Below, one piece after another: positions 21,954 through 32,706 of a stretch of DNA of 64,000 nucleotides. Under the pieces are notes generated by a model. It did no database searches. It was not told where the DNA came from and saw only the letters and a list, made by a program, of their open reading frames with translations. The stretch covers positions 1 to 64,000 of the forward strand of contig OZ237772.1 of assembly GCA_965178125.1 (NCBI GenBank), written 5' to 3'. The translations under genes and the position numbers were made by a program. The number at the start of each line of letters is the position of its first letter. Within the stretch, counting starts at the first letter, position 1. The stretch is from Bilabrum cf. latius (taxonomy: Eukaryota; Bigyra: Bicosoecida; Bigyra; Bicosoecida).

Positions 21954-22688
21954 TCAGGTCGTCTCTGAACCCGGCTCTCTTCGCTGCCGTTCAGCCTTCT
22001 TGCGGGCAGAACCATCCCCTCCCCCGGCACATGGAGGCACGTCGCGCAGCCCTGCGGCTTGCATGGCGGCTTCCCTCGCGGCAGCAAGCGCCTCGTCGCT
22101 CCACATCCCAGGGCTGCCGGTATCGCCAGCGGTGTCCGCCACAGTGCCCCCCATAGATGAACTGGACGCATCTCCAGCGCGCCTCTTGTTGACTGCCTCT
22201 GCCGCTGAGCTAGCCAGTCTCTCAATCTTGCTAGGCCTGGCCGTGTGGATGGAGAGCGCGTGGATGCCTCCCTCGGCAGCCAGCAGTTCACTTGCGGCAT
22301 CCATCACGGCTCTGTGCCTTGACAATGGTAGTCGTAGCTTTGGGTCACTATCGAATGATTCGCTGCACACAGCCACAGCAAAATGGGTCTCGCCCCCTTT
22401 GGTGCCACCGTGCCCGTCGCTGTCATTCCTGACTGCGAATGCAATAAGCTGCCTGGAATCCTCATGCGGTTCAGGCGAAGATTCAAACTAATTCCAAATG
22501 TTGGTAACAAGCTATTTGCCAACTTCTCCCCGCTGGTCTTCACGCAAGGCCTTGAGATCAGGTGCAGGCAGAAGGTGGCGGATCGCTGGAGCAGAGCTCA
22601 TGCAGGATCCTGATACAGATGCCATGAACTTCAATGCCTCCTTTCTGCCAACCAGTCTTTGCAGCGTCGGGCGAAATCCAACCCTCAT
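21954..22688 (-). CDS. BolA family protein, probably mitochondrial
   Basis: A single-exon gene of 244 aa starting at ATG 22688 and ending in TGA. The leader is Arg/Lys-rich without acids (MRVGFRPTLQRLVGRKEALK), which suggests mitochondrial import. The core has the BolA pattern: VRNDSDGHGG, GGETHFAVAVCSESFD, LSRHRAVMDAASELLA and IHALSIHTARP. BolA proteins partner monothiol glutaredoxins in iron-sulfur cluster handling. A 70-residue Ala/Glu-rich tail follows. Two in-frame TAG codons (22512-22514 and 22488-22490) lie between leader and core (GEVGKQLVTNIWNQFESS) and are read as Gln. Only 117 bp separates its start from that of the divergent bL27m, so the two probably share a bidirectional promoter. 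Confidence 0.85.
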
Positions 22689-22805
22689 GTATTTTTGGGG
22701 CCTGGACGAATCTTGTTCAGCCGGCGAAACCTGAAGAAGAAGAGTTACTAGTAGTGTGCGCTACCGCAAGAAGTACACTCCGTTTTGTATCGCTTTGTCA
22801 CGGCC

Positions 22806-23540
22806 ATGCATAGGTGTGCACCTTCGAAGAGGGCCATTAATTTGACTCGGATATGCACCCCGAGGCCTTCAGCTGGGGTACTGGTGACTCGCCTAGGACT
22901 ACCTTTTACCCCATCCACACAAGCTGTTCGATGGGCAACCAAAAAGGTCGCCGGTACGAGTAGGAATGGACGAGAAAGCGAATCTAAACGATTAGGCATT
23001 AAGCGTTTTGGAGGCCAGTGGGTGCGGGCGGGCGAAATTTTGGTACGACAGCGAGGGACGCGGTGGGGAGCAGTGAAGAAGGGCGACACCGTAGGGGTGG
23101 GCAGGGACCACACGATATACGCAAAAATAGATGGCTTCGTGAAATTTTATCGTGATACCATGAGGAAGAAAACGCTGGTTGCTGTCTTGCCGGATGGACT
23201 CGCCTAGGAGTGCGGCGTGCCGGCCAGGAGGCAGCCGGGCGAGGTGCAGGCTGCCTGGGCTCGCGCTCAGGAGGCGGTTGGGAGGAGGCGACGGTCTCCT
23301 GCGCTCGATGGCTCGTATGCAGCAGGATCCGACTATGCTGCTTGGCACCGTGTGCCTCAGGTGGCTGCGGCCCGCCGGGAGCGATTTGGTGGGTCCTTGC
23401 CGGAGGATGTGGTGGGGCTGGCAAGCCTAGAGGCATCCTGGGGGAGCGGGAGCGGGCACGATGGTTCAGGGGATGTGGGCAAGAAAAGTGAAGACATGGG
23501 TGTCCAGGAGAAGCCATCCTGGGCGTCTGGCGCGCTCTGA
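22806..23540 (+). CDS. MRPL27: Mitochondrial ribosomal protein bL27m
   Basis: A single-exon gene of 244 aa from ATG 22806 to TGA 23540. A mitochondrial leader ([20 protein letters not shown]) precedes the bL27 core: [58 protein letters not shown] and [14 protein letters not shown]. The core ends at TAG 23205-23207. Under the UAG=Gln code the frame stays open for a further 110 residues of Ala/Arg/Gly-rich sequence to TGA. The core lies entirely before the TAG, so this codon is weaker evidence for reassignment than those inside conserved blocks; a C-terminal extension is nevertheless common in protist mitoribosomal proteins. Confidence 0.9.
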
Positions 23541-23635
23541 TGCGTGGATGGATTGCAGAGTCCACGTGACAGCAGTCCAGTCATGATACAATGCAGTGCA
23601 GCTTGTTTGTTTATTCACGCACGGTGATACTGAAG

Positions 23636-24012
23636 TTACCAGGGCTGTCTGACGAGTTGTCCTTTGCAAAGAAGTCTCGTCGCGAATTCGGCACCAACGA
23701 ACTGAACTGTAGCACAGAGGGTCGGTCCCCAAGCAACGCGGCAAAATGGCGGCATCATCACACACAGGCTGATGCCGAAGGCAGCTGGGCAACTCGAACA
23801 GGTAGCCATCCCATCATCGGCCCCGCCGTCGCCCTCACCATGTCCATCATCGTTCAGCGTGTCGGTCGAAGTGCTGACTGATTTATTGTGCTGCAATTTG
23901 TGCAGCAGCTGGCCTTAACCGGAACTTACATCACGTTTCTTGCAAATCCAATCCAATCATTATCTGGGCCCTAGAATCTCGTCTGACTGTCGTTTGCCAG
24001 TAAACTGAACAT
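23636..24012 (-). CDS. Possible small two-exon gene, unknown
   Basis: A minus-strand candidate starts at ATG 24012 (MFSLLANDSQTRFQGPDNDW; its TAG is read as Gln). It can splice to a downstream frame containing KSVSTSTDTLNDDGHGEGD and ending at TAA 23636-23638. The phase-compatible intron is only about 44 nt, shorter than any other here, so the junction is doubtful. In its favour, it keeps the strict strand alternation and its start is 53 bp from the divergent membrane-protein start at 24066. No family is recognised. Confidence 0.3.
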
Positions 24013-24065
24013 TTTTAGGGATCGGTAGCCTCAGTAACAAGGCTACCAAAAAAGCAACTGCGTGA

Positions 24066-24992
24066 ATGCGCAAGCGTCGAGAGAAACCAGCCGGCGTGGA
24101 CGAGCCGAGCCAGCAACACGGTGAACTGCCAGCAAGCTTGCCGGCGCAGGATGTGCCAACTGGAACCAAACCAAAACGCCAATCAAAGGCAAATCACACC
24201 TTGCCCCCCCAAACGGATCATAGGCCTGGCAAGATTGTTGCTGAGCCAATGCAGCTGGCGTGCATGGAATGGATGGTTGCTTTTGCTATTGTGGGCTGCG
24301 CAGGTGGAGCTTTTGCTGTATACAATGGGGCCATAGTACACTATAGATTGTTACGTCATGGCTGGCCGTTGTTGATCCCGCGGTAGCTGTACGTCGGAGA
24401 TGTCAGCGTTGCCATTTCAAGCATAGGATTGTTGGGATCGGTCGCTGCTATTCTGCTCATGGGGGCGCCTCTCCTCATGCCCGTATATCGGTTCTGCCCA
24501 GCACAGTCACGACTCGTGAAGGCGCATCTGAATGCTACAAAAAGGACGAACTGCAGCAAGAATGATCGCGATGGCTTACTCCGAAAATCAAGGCTAGTCT
24601 CATGGTATCAGTGCGTGGTATTCCTGGCCTTAGTTGTTGGGAATTGCGTTTCGCTGCTGAACTTAGTGCCGTATGCGCTTCTGTGTTTCGGGACTCCACA
24701 CCTACAATTGACGTCACTGTGGATTCGTGTGGCCCTTTCTTGTGTTCCAATACTTGGCGCAGCTATTCAGGTCATCGAGTCATGTCGATCATCTGCATTA
24801 TAGCAACAGTATTTATTGATTGCAAAGGTCATGTCTGGTGGATTCTACCATGTCCTCGATAACCCTGTATGGAGGTCCTCGTTAATATCTATCTTTTGCT
24901 CGGGTAGCCTACTGTTGGGGATGATAATCGGGATGGAGGCAGAGTCTCCGTTGCTGGACGCAATGATTGTTTTTTTCCAGAGCTTCCTATAA
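24066..24992 (+). CDS. Polytopic membrane protein, unknown
   Basis: A single-exon frame of 308 aa from ATG 24066 to TAA 24992. TAG at 24384-24386 and 24801-24803 are in frame and read as Gln. After a basic N-terminal tail of about 60 residues there are at least five hydrophobic segments (WMVAFAIVGCAGGAFAVY; AISSIGLLGSVAAILLMG; CVVFLALVVGNCVSLLNLV; IRVALSCVPILGAAIQVI; LISIFCSGSLLLGMIIGM). The frame ends where the sequence becomes strongly AT-rich, so the 3' part may be truncated or eroded. No motif identifies a family. It is the last gene of the alternating housekeeping block. Confidence 0.6.
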
Positions 24993-25850
24993 TATTTATT
25001 CATAAAACTTCTCTACTTACTACTTAACATATTATTGAGGACAAATGAGTAATTTTTAATTTCAATCGCATGCCGATTTCATGTTTACAAAGCGCTGCCG
25101 AAATTTTCAAAAAACAGAAGAAATATCGTTTAATCAAATTTCTTATATTAATAAGAAATAACTAAACCTTCCAAGATCACCTGGAAGCTCCTAAGCTACG
25201 CTTGGGTAAACTAAATGTTCATTGCGGGTCTCGTTGCTGTAGCTACCACTTCTTCCAACTGCCAATATTTCGAATTTAAGGCAATAGCAACCGAATACAG
25301 CGCAAGCAAATATCATCGTTTTCCTCGATGCAATACAATTTCTAGCTATTTTGCCCCAAGTGTGTCATGACCGGAATTTTGTATTATTGGGTACACAAAT
25401 CGCAAAAGTTCAGCATTTTCGACTGTTTTCTGAAACTTGATAAATCTTGCATCGATATGATTCAGCAAGATGGTATTTGTATCGAATATTGTTGTCCATC
25501 ATTTTCATACAGTTCAATCCAGTTTTGGATTCGTTCAAAAGCGATGATAACATGCTAATGGGTTCTTTTATGATACACTACAATCATTTCTCGCTACCAG
25601 ACTTCTCTCAATATACATATCCTAATGTTCTTTCCAAAGCATTCTTGTTTTGTTAACTCCTCATATTCGTAAAGCAAGCCAAGGCTTGCATAGTCGATAT
25701 GCAAACTAAAAATAATAACAAAAACTGCATGCAAAGAATGATATTGGTTGAACTACTGAGCAGATATCTAGCGTAAAAAAGAAAGTGAGGACCCCGCGTT
25801 TGTTAGCATTAATGTAGTGAAAAGGTGTTAGCTTGTAAGTTTACATCAAC
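24993..25850. other. AT-rich non-coding stretch
   Basis: Base composition shifts sharply from GC-rich coding DNA to AT-rich sequence with poly-A/T runs. The few open frames are short, carry no family motif and have codon use unlike the neighbours. I see no tRNA or repeat array. It marks the boundary between the compact gene block and the repeat-rich accessory region. Confidence 0.7.
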
Positions 25851-26398
25851 TTGTGGAAAGTCCCGGCCCCGCTGTCAGCCGATCCCAGATGGCAACTAGG
25901 TGTACGATACCAACCGACGCTGCGGCATCAACCGGGCAGTACCTGTCACGACAGGAGGCGCAACGGTCAAGTGCACTCCAAGCGGTACATTACGGTCGGC
26001 AAGCGAATACAGAAGCGAACGGGTTCGTGGCAGATGCGCTCCGTGCCTCCACCGGTGTCGGCCTTTGTATCAGTACCTGCGCCAACCCCATTGAACCGAT
26101 TCGCAGGCGGTGTTTAGGCATTCTTGTATGTGAGACATGTCGATAAAGCTTACTGCTATGTTGCCACCTATTCTTTGAGAAATGTGATGTCAACATTATA
26201 TCTTCAACAGGTGAACAACGATCAGACAAAATGATAAGAAGGGTATATAATTCCACATTAATTCCAACAAAAAGTAAATCATGATGGGAATTTACGATTT
26301 ATATAGGACATTCAACTAATACACTTGATGATCAATTAACTATCAGGTCGAAAAAAACTAAAAATCCTCGATAGATTGACCAATCCCCAATTAGAGTG
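25851..26398. other. Intergenic stretch, no gene supported
   Basis: A GC-richer island of about 270 bp (25,850-26,120) is followed by AT-rich sequence up to the rhomboid stop codon. Short frames on the plus strand have no recognisable motif. The island could hold an RNA gene or an exon remnant, but I cannot support one. Confidence 0.35.
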
Positions 26399-27571
26399 TC
26401 AGCTGTTTGTAGGTGCTGTCATATTGACCGTATTGTATTCACAGTCCCACAGTGGAGTCGGAACGCAGCTGATGTACTTACACCAATGGCAATACTCCGT
26501 CACATCATGCTCCAAAGCCAAGGCTATGCACATTCCACCCAGTAAGAAAAAGTACACTGCGAGGCTTCCCCATGCTGCACAAATCTAACAAGAGGACCGC
26601 TCCTTTCCTCTCACAAGGCAAAAGCACCCCAGGAGAACGCCACCAACACAACCAAACGCATGTGCGAAATTATCAACGATTGGGACTAGACCCAATCCAA
26701 GGTTTACCACAGTTACGACCGCTAGCACAAAAAAATCTTTGAAACACCCCCCGGCGCCATATTCATGATCTGGACTTGAAATAGCAGAGAACCAGTTCTG
26801 GGCAAAATCTCCCCATTGTGAGCCGAGGATCCCAAACATTGCCCCAGAAGCACCGACCGTGATCTTGGTGGGCAGCAGCACCGCACTTGCCGCAATCGAC
26901 AGGATCCCTGAAGCCAAATATATCGGGGCGAACCGCACCCAAGAGGCATTGCGCTCAAGCTAGAACCCATGCTTGCAAAGAATCCAGGAGTTGCATCCAA
27001 GGTGTACGACGCCAACGTGCAAGAACAATGGGGTGATCAGTCTCCAATACTCCCTGTTGAGTACAATCAGTGGAGTATCCTTCGCGCCCGCAGCGACAAG
27101 AACATCTATCGGTGGTCCTATCATGGCATTATCCACCAAGGGGGCAGCCTTGAAATCAGCCAGGTAGCACTGAAACGTGAAGCCAGCGAGCATCCCGACA
27201 AACATCAGAATCCCGAACCATGGAATCGGCTGAAGTACCTGCTACTCGGCTGGGGGTGCCGTGGAGTCTGGACCAATCCTAGCTGGAGCAGCTGCGGGGG
27301 CTGTTGGACTTGTATCCTGGGAACCGTAGGTACTTCTTCTCTAGCCGAGAAGATGTGCTTGCTCCCCAGTCTCGTCTCCTGGTACGTAAATAGGCTCATG
27401 GGGCTGCTAGTTTGCCCATGAAATAGTAGCGCTCTGCACATTTTGCTAGTTCTGCCTGTCCTACACACCCCATTTTTTGGCAGCAAGATTCCCAATACGG
27501 TGGTTTGGTATTCTTGATAAAGGCGGGGACAAAGTTCCATCGGGTTCGGATTTCTGATAGCCCACCTCCAT
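26399..27571 (-). CDS. Rhomboid-family intramembrane protease, paralogue 1
   Basis: A single-exon gene of 390 aa, ATG 27571 to TGA 26399-26401. A Gln-rich, disordered cytosolic N-terminus precedes the rhomboid core. The core has NREYWRLITPLFLHVGVVHL, the catalytic serine motif GASGAMFG and the catalytic histidine in DNFAHAFG, so it should be active. The C-terminus YCHWCKYISCVPTP resembles the Cys-rich end of plant RBL rhomboids and is reached only through TAG 26585-26587. Seven TAG codons are in frame, including 26960-26962 between the third core motif and L-E-R. A standard-code annotation would find two fragments and miss the N-terminus and the last 62 residues. A near-identical core lies at 61967-63139. 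Confidence 0.9.
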
Positions 27572-28466
27572 TGTGCCAGAGGTTCCAATATAGGCCTGCT
27601 CGAACGGGACTTGTGCTCAAAGGCAGCTCAAAGCAAGGCTTTTTTAGTGCAATACAGCGTTTGACCCTATAATTATGGGATGTAACAAAAACTTAGCAAA
27701 TGCCTCCACTGGATGCATGCACATTCACTCTTTGGTTTTGTCAATCACGGAAGCCGCTGTGTGTGGCTGCATTGCACTGCACACTCGCACAAAACCAACT
27801 GTAGAGACTAGTGCCGCATCCAACCCAAACATCCAAACGCACCTCTTGCTGGCTTAAGGGGGCTAGAAACGTCTTGTCGTTGTTCGCTGCCGGTGTGGCT
27901 GGGGTGGTGAGCCGAGTCTCTCATCATCGCTGCTCTGATCGCGGTTGGCCTGCCAGTCTCACCTTTCAAAGCGCCCATTGACACTTCTGATTATTATCTA
28001 TCACCCCCGCTCATTGTGGCTTCCATAACACCCCACAATTTAGCAGCAGGAGGCATTTTTGAAACTTGTTACACTTGCGACAGTTGTACAAAATGGCTCC
28101 GGGCGGATCCGAGCCGAGCGCGTGATAGCGTGCGCCAATCCTATTCTACGTTTGGCTAGTAATGGAGAATTTGAGAAATGCATTCTGAAACTGAACAGCC
28201 TAAAGGGCTTGTTTGTACCGCTGCCACACGTTGTACCACACGGCAGACCCGTAGAAGCGCCAAGACGCTTGTTGAGCCCGTAAGCTGGATGCACATCTTG
28301 CATTCAGACGATACCCGTGCTTCTCTCCAGCGATCACTCCCTACCGGCATCTGCCTTTGGTGTGGAGAACGGAGCATCTTTATAACTTGAAGTGTTTACT
28401 TGGCGCGCATAGGTAGACGGCCACCCACTCGCTGCACCGATCCGCCGAGCTGCCGCTGCTGCGCTG
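27572..28466. other. Spacer with two blocks duplicated near 61.1-61.6 kb
   Basis: Two parts recur later in the window. About 27,752-27,960 is nearly identical, same strand, to about 61,371-61,573. About 28,131-28,390 is nearly identical, opposite strand, to about 61,108-61,370. At 61.37 kb the two blocks are fused at a new junction, indicating an inversion breakpoint. A minus-strand frame across 28.04-28.38 kb (with TAG as Gln) reads FYGSAVWYNVWQRYKQAL, but I recognise no family. Confidence 0.55.
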
Positions 28467-29894
28467 TCACAGCACACCGTCCACGCAACCCAGGCCAGGT
28501 TGGCCAGGAGCAACTTTGAATTTCTGGTGGCGGTACGTAGCTTGGGGGACGTGAAGCATTCGCTTAGGACCTAGCAGCATGGCCGCACCGAGAGTGCGAA
28601 TGGGAGCGTCGCCCCAGCGGTACTTCCACACTCCCCCGGCAACATCTACAAATTTGTACCACGTCTTGTACTCGTTGGATCGCAGCCAGTCGAGGTCCGC
28701 CATCTCGAAATTGTTGTATATGATTCTCCGGTTGAAGTCCCAATCCCTGTTCTGATCGTCCCACCACGTTATGTTCGCTTTGCCTTCGCAGCTGCCCGGT
28801 AGGCTGGTAGTTTTCGGCGGCACTTTGGCTAACGAAACCATCACGGACTGGTTCAAAGCCAGCATGTCCGTGTGGACGGCAGCGAACGCCGATGCCGTCT
28901 TCCACAGATCGGTCGCAAACTTCGGCGCCTCGCCAGAGATTGCACCGTATGCGTAGGGCAAACCGCTCTCCCTGAACCTGGTCAGCAAATCTGCCTCCGG
29001 CTTGCCCGTCGGCTACGCAGGTCTCCCTGCCCGGGCCGCAGCACGGCTCGGCCCTCTGCACCTCCCTTTGTCGAACGGGAGCCAGACGAGGTCATCGTCC
29101 AGACGCATGTACCACTTGAATGGGCGCATGGCCACGTGCTCGAAGAAATGCCCAGCGAAAAAATCGCACATGCCCTTGTACCCAACCTTACCAGCAGGTT
29201 CCTCCAGATTATGGCGCACGCTTGCGGGCGCAAGGGTTCGAATATCGACATTCGCGAACACTACGGGTGCTCGGACCGCCTCCGCCCCTGGTTCAGAACC
29301 GTTCCGAATACTTGCTGCTTGTCGCAGCTCTTCTTGCTGCAAATCTGTGAACTATGCGTCGTAGTCCTGGAAGATTACTATCGGGTGGGGGTGCACGGGC
29401 CACGAGATGCCGTCGCGGTCACACACGCCTTGTCCATAGAAGTTCGAAGAGAGCTGCCGCATAGTATTTTTCAGCAGCTTAAAAGTAGAACTTCTCGCCA
29501 AACATGCTATCACGGTCTTGTGCTGCGTTGCTCTTTGCCACTCCTCGCGATTCGCTGAGGAAGCCTCGAGGCACCATTGGCCATCTGGATCGATGCATGC
29601 TGGCCACTCCTCAGGGTGCTAGGTAACCACTTGCGTTACAGGCTCTAAAGCTCTCATTGATGTATGCCATCCGGAAAGTGGTCCCCCTTGTGTGCACAAA
29701 AGAGACCCGAAAACCAAACCGAGAGCGACGCCTGCAACACCAACAACCCCCCTGTGTGCAACGGAGGGTTTAAGAGAGGCGACACATCGAGCAACGAATT
29801 CCATCAAGGATAAATTGCCCGTTGTGGAGGATACTCCCAAGAGATTCCCGACGGATGCGAGTGAGCCAACTAAATCCGATATAGGGTCAATCAT
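28467..29894 (-). CDS. GT15 family (KRE2/MNT1-like) alpha-mannosyltransferase, intact copy
   Basis: A single-exon gene of 475 aa, ATG 29894 to TGA 28467-28469. It is a type II Golgi protein: short cytosolic tail, one TM (RGVVGVAGVALGLVFGSLLC), then a GT15 catalytic domain. Motifs in order are KTVIACLARSSTFKLL, HPIVIFQDYDAQF, GYKGMCDFFAGHFFEH, the DxD-type YMRLDDDL, YNNFEMADLDWLRSNEY and YRWGDAPIRTL. GT15 enzymes add alpha-1,2-mannose to glycoprotein glycans in fungi; here it suggests fungal-like mannan elongation. TAG at 29619, 29352 and 29013 are read as Gln; the one at 29352 falls inside the conserved P-I-V-I-F block. A second copy of this gene is split between 53.0-53.6 and 60.1-61.0 kb. 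Confidence 0.9.
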
Positions 29895-30426
29895 TACCGA
29901 ACAATGTGTCGCGGAACCCCCAGACAGACCCCGCAAAAGGGGGTTGCCTACATAGGGGTGCCTACATGGGTGCCTACATGAAATTCACTAATATTTGTGC
30001 AAATGTAGGCACCCCCCTGTCTTGCTCTGCCCTCAGAGGACATCTCAAAGAAGGACGCGCAGAAATTGAATATTATTTATTTGTTTATTTCTATTATCTA
30101 CTTAAGATGCAAGTCAATACGGCGCTTTATCTTCAAAAAATTGTAGCGTTTAATTGTATGATCACGCGGCAGATCTGTATTGATCTACCTGGTTGCAGAT
30201 CAGCGGTCAGCCCCCGCTCCGCTACTCCAACTGCAACTTCGTCACCTGAACTCGAATCATCAGCCAACATAGACTCCTAGTCGGTGTCATCTTCAGCAGG
30301 ATATTTATCTGGTTTGTACGGTAGGTCTGCACAGCCAGTAAACATGTGCTGCAGCTTGCGAAGGCTCTCACGGTCGTAGGCCCCAACATCTACCAGTATT
30401 GCTTCGAGCACTGCGATCGGTGTCTC
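29895..30426. other. Spacer, no gene supported
   Basis: The interval holds the upstream region of the GT15 gene and an AT-rich stretch. A short motif (GTGCCTACATGG/GTAGGCACCC) recurs in direct and inverted form at about 29,945-30,015. I see no supported coding region or RNA gene. Confidence 0.4.
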
Positions 30427-30640
30427 TCAATCGCATCTAAGCATGCCCTCAACAAGTCGCTAGTCATGCGAAAGCCCTGTCCTTCTGTCGTCCCTGCACG
30501 CTTTCAGTGCCGAGAAGAGCCGTTCCACCTCAGGGCTACACAGCGGCAGCATGAGAATGAGACGAGCCACATCAAAATGGCAACCTGCATATCGCTGCGG
30601 TTTTGATCAGTAATCACCGATCTCTTCTTCTTGTCGACCT
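30427..30640 (-). pseudogene. hAT-type transposase C-terminal fragment
   Basis: A minus-strand frame ending at TGA 30427-30429 reads VARLILMLPLCSPEVERLFS followed by R-R-T-G-L-S. This resembles the hAT dimerisation domain (E-R-x-F-S, then R-x-x-L-S). One in-frame TAG (S-H-D-Q-R-L) would be Gln. No catalytic domain, start or terminal inverted repeats are visible, so this is a remnant. The identification rests on one short motif. Confidence 0.4.
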
Positions 30641-30756
30641 GCGCTGCACCCTTGAGCGAAGCACCTGGCTTTGTCGATGCCTTGCTCACAGCAAGCAGAA
30701 GCCTCTCCGCCTCGATCCACATCCCGAACGCATCATCCTTGAATTACTCGCCCTTC

Positions 30757-32095
30757 AGGTGGTGTCGGGGGCTGCACTGACGAGTGGGCCCATCGGGCAT
30801 GCGAGGCCAGGACCCCGAGGCTGTCGTGAGCAGGGGCGGGCTGAAGGTGGTGTCGGGGGCTGCAGTGACGAATGGGCCCATCGGGCACGGGAGGCCAGGA
30901 CCCCGAGGCTGTCGTGAGCAGGGGCGGGCTGATGGTGGTGTCGGGGGCTGCAGTGACGAGTGGGCCCATCGGGCATGCGAGGCCAGGACCCCGAGGCTGT
31001 CGTGAGCAGGGGCGGGCTGAAGGTGGTGTCGGGGGCAGCAGTGACGAGTGGGCCCATCGGGCACGGGAGGCCAGGACCCCGAGGCTGTCGTGAGCAGGGG
31101 CGGGCTGAAGGTGGTGTCGGGGGCTGCAGTGACGAGTGGGCCCATCGGGCACGGGAGGCCAGGACCCCGAGGCTGTCGTGAGCAGGGGCGGGCTGAAGGT
31201 GGTGTCGGGGGCAGCAGTGACGAATGGGCCCATCGGGCACGGGAGGCCAGGACCCCGAGGCTGTCGTGAGCAGGGGCGGGCTGAAGGTGGTGTCGGGGGC
31301 TGCAGTGACGAGTGGGCCCATCGGGCCCATCGGGCATGGGAGGCCAGGACCCCGAGGCTGTCGTGAGCAGGGGCGGGCTGAAGGTGGTGTCGGGGGCAGC
31401 AGTGACGAATGGGCCCATCGGGCACGGGAGGCCAGGACCCCGAGGCTGTCGTGAGCAGGGGCGGGCTGATGGTGGTGTCGGGGGCTGCACTGACGAGTGG
31501 GCCCATCGGGCATGCGAGGCCAGGACCCCGAGGCTGTCGTGAGCAGGGGCGGGCTGAAGGTGGTGTCGGGGGCAGCAGTGACGAGTGGGCCCATCGGGCA
31601 CGGGAGGCCAGGACCCCGAGGCTGTCGTGAGCAGGGGCGGGCTGAAGGTGGTGTCGGGGGCTGCAGTGACGAGTGGGCCCATCGGGCACGGGAGGCCAGG
31701 ACCCCGAGGCTGTCGTGAGCAGGGGCGGGCTGATGGTGGTGTCGGGGGCTGCAGTGACGAGTGGGCCCATCGGGCATGGGAGGCCAGGCCCCCGAGGCTG
31801 TCGTGAGCAGGGGCGGGCTGAAGGTGGTGTCGGGGGCTGCAGTGACGAGTGGGCCCATCGGGCACGGGAGGCCAGGACCCCGAGGCTGTCGTGAGCAGGG
31901 GCGGGCTGATGGTGGTGTCGGGGGCTGCAATGACGAGTGGGCCCATCGGGCCCATCGGGCACGGGAGGCCAGGACCCCGAGGCTGTCGTGAGCAGGGGCG
32001 GGCTGAAGGTGGTGTCGGGGGCTGCAGTGACGAGTGGGCCCATCGGGCACGGGAGGCCAGGACCCCGAGGCTGTCGCGAGCAGGGGCGGGCTGAA
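30757..32095 (+). repeat. 88-bp satellite array 1 (about 15 units)
   Basis: A GC-rich unit of 88 bp is tandemly repeated about 15 times; each unit holds GGGCCCATCGGGCA, GGACCCCGAGGCTGTCG and GGTGGTGTCGGGGGC. Two units are 97 bp because CCCATCGGG is doubled (near 31,320 and 31,945). Units differ by a few substitutions. It is the same unit as the 39.6-47.5 kb array but in reverse orientation. Because 88 is not a multiple of 3 and the C-rich strand lacks stops, long artefactual ORFs appear on the minus strand. Confidence 0.97.
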
Positions 32096-32560
32096 GCAGA
32101 CAGCGCGCAGCGTCTGTGTACGTGTTACAGACGTATTGCAATGATATAGCACCAGCATTACGTGTGTTGCGCCTCCATGGAGGGCTGGATGAACGTGTAC
32201 ACGCCTCGCTGTGCAACATCTGCATTGGACAAGGTCGAGGCTGCATGGCTTGGAAGTACTACGTTGCGCATGTAGCATACAGCGCGCAGCGTCTGTGTAC
32301 GTGTTGCAGATGTATTGCAATGATATAGCACCAGCAGTACGTGTGTTGCGCCTCCATGGAGGGCTGGATGAACGTGTACACGCCTCGCTGTGCAACATCT
32401 GCATTGGACAAGGTCGAGGCTGCATGGCTTGGAAGTACTACGTTGCGCATGTAGCAGACAGCGCGCAGCGTCTGTGTACGTGTTACAGACGCATTGCAAT
32501 GATATAGCACCAGTATTACGTGTGTTGCGCCTCCATGGAGGGTTGGATGAACGCATATGC
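32096..32560 (+). repeat. 179-bp tandem repeat (about 2.6 copies)
   Basis: Immediately after the 88-bp array, a unit starting CAGACAGCGCGCAGCGTCTG recurs with a period of 179 bp at about 32,095, 32,274 and 32,453; the third copy is partial. Copies differ at a handful of positions. The start of each copy contains an imperfect palindrome (CAGACAGCGCGCAGCGTCTG). No coding function is supported. Confidence 0.9.
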
Positions 32561-32706
32561 ATCCTACTGGCTTGTTGCCACCGCTTCGGTACTCAGTTGA
32601 TCATTTTCTCAATTCAAAATACCCTGCTATCTGCTGCATAGATCTTGAAATATGCTAAATAATGTTCAATGAGGCTACAACTCGAAGGGTGAATGTGCAG
32701 CAATCC

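Noticed and set aside
25851-26120. Possible RNase P-like RNA, from the string GGAAAGTCC near the start of the island
   Set aside because: Only one short match to a conserved core was seen; the other conserved regions could not be found in order or paired.
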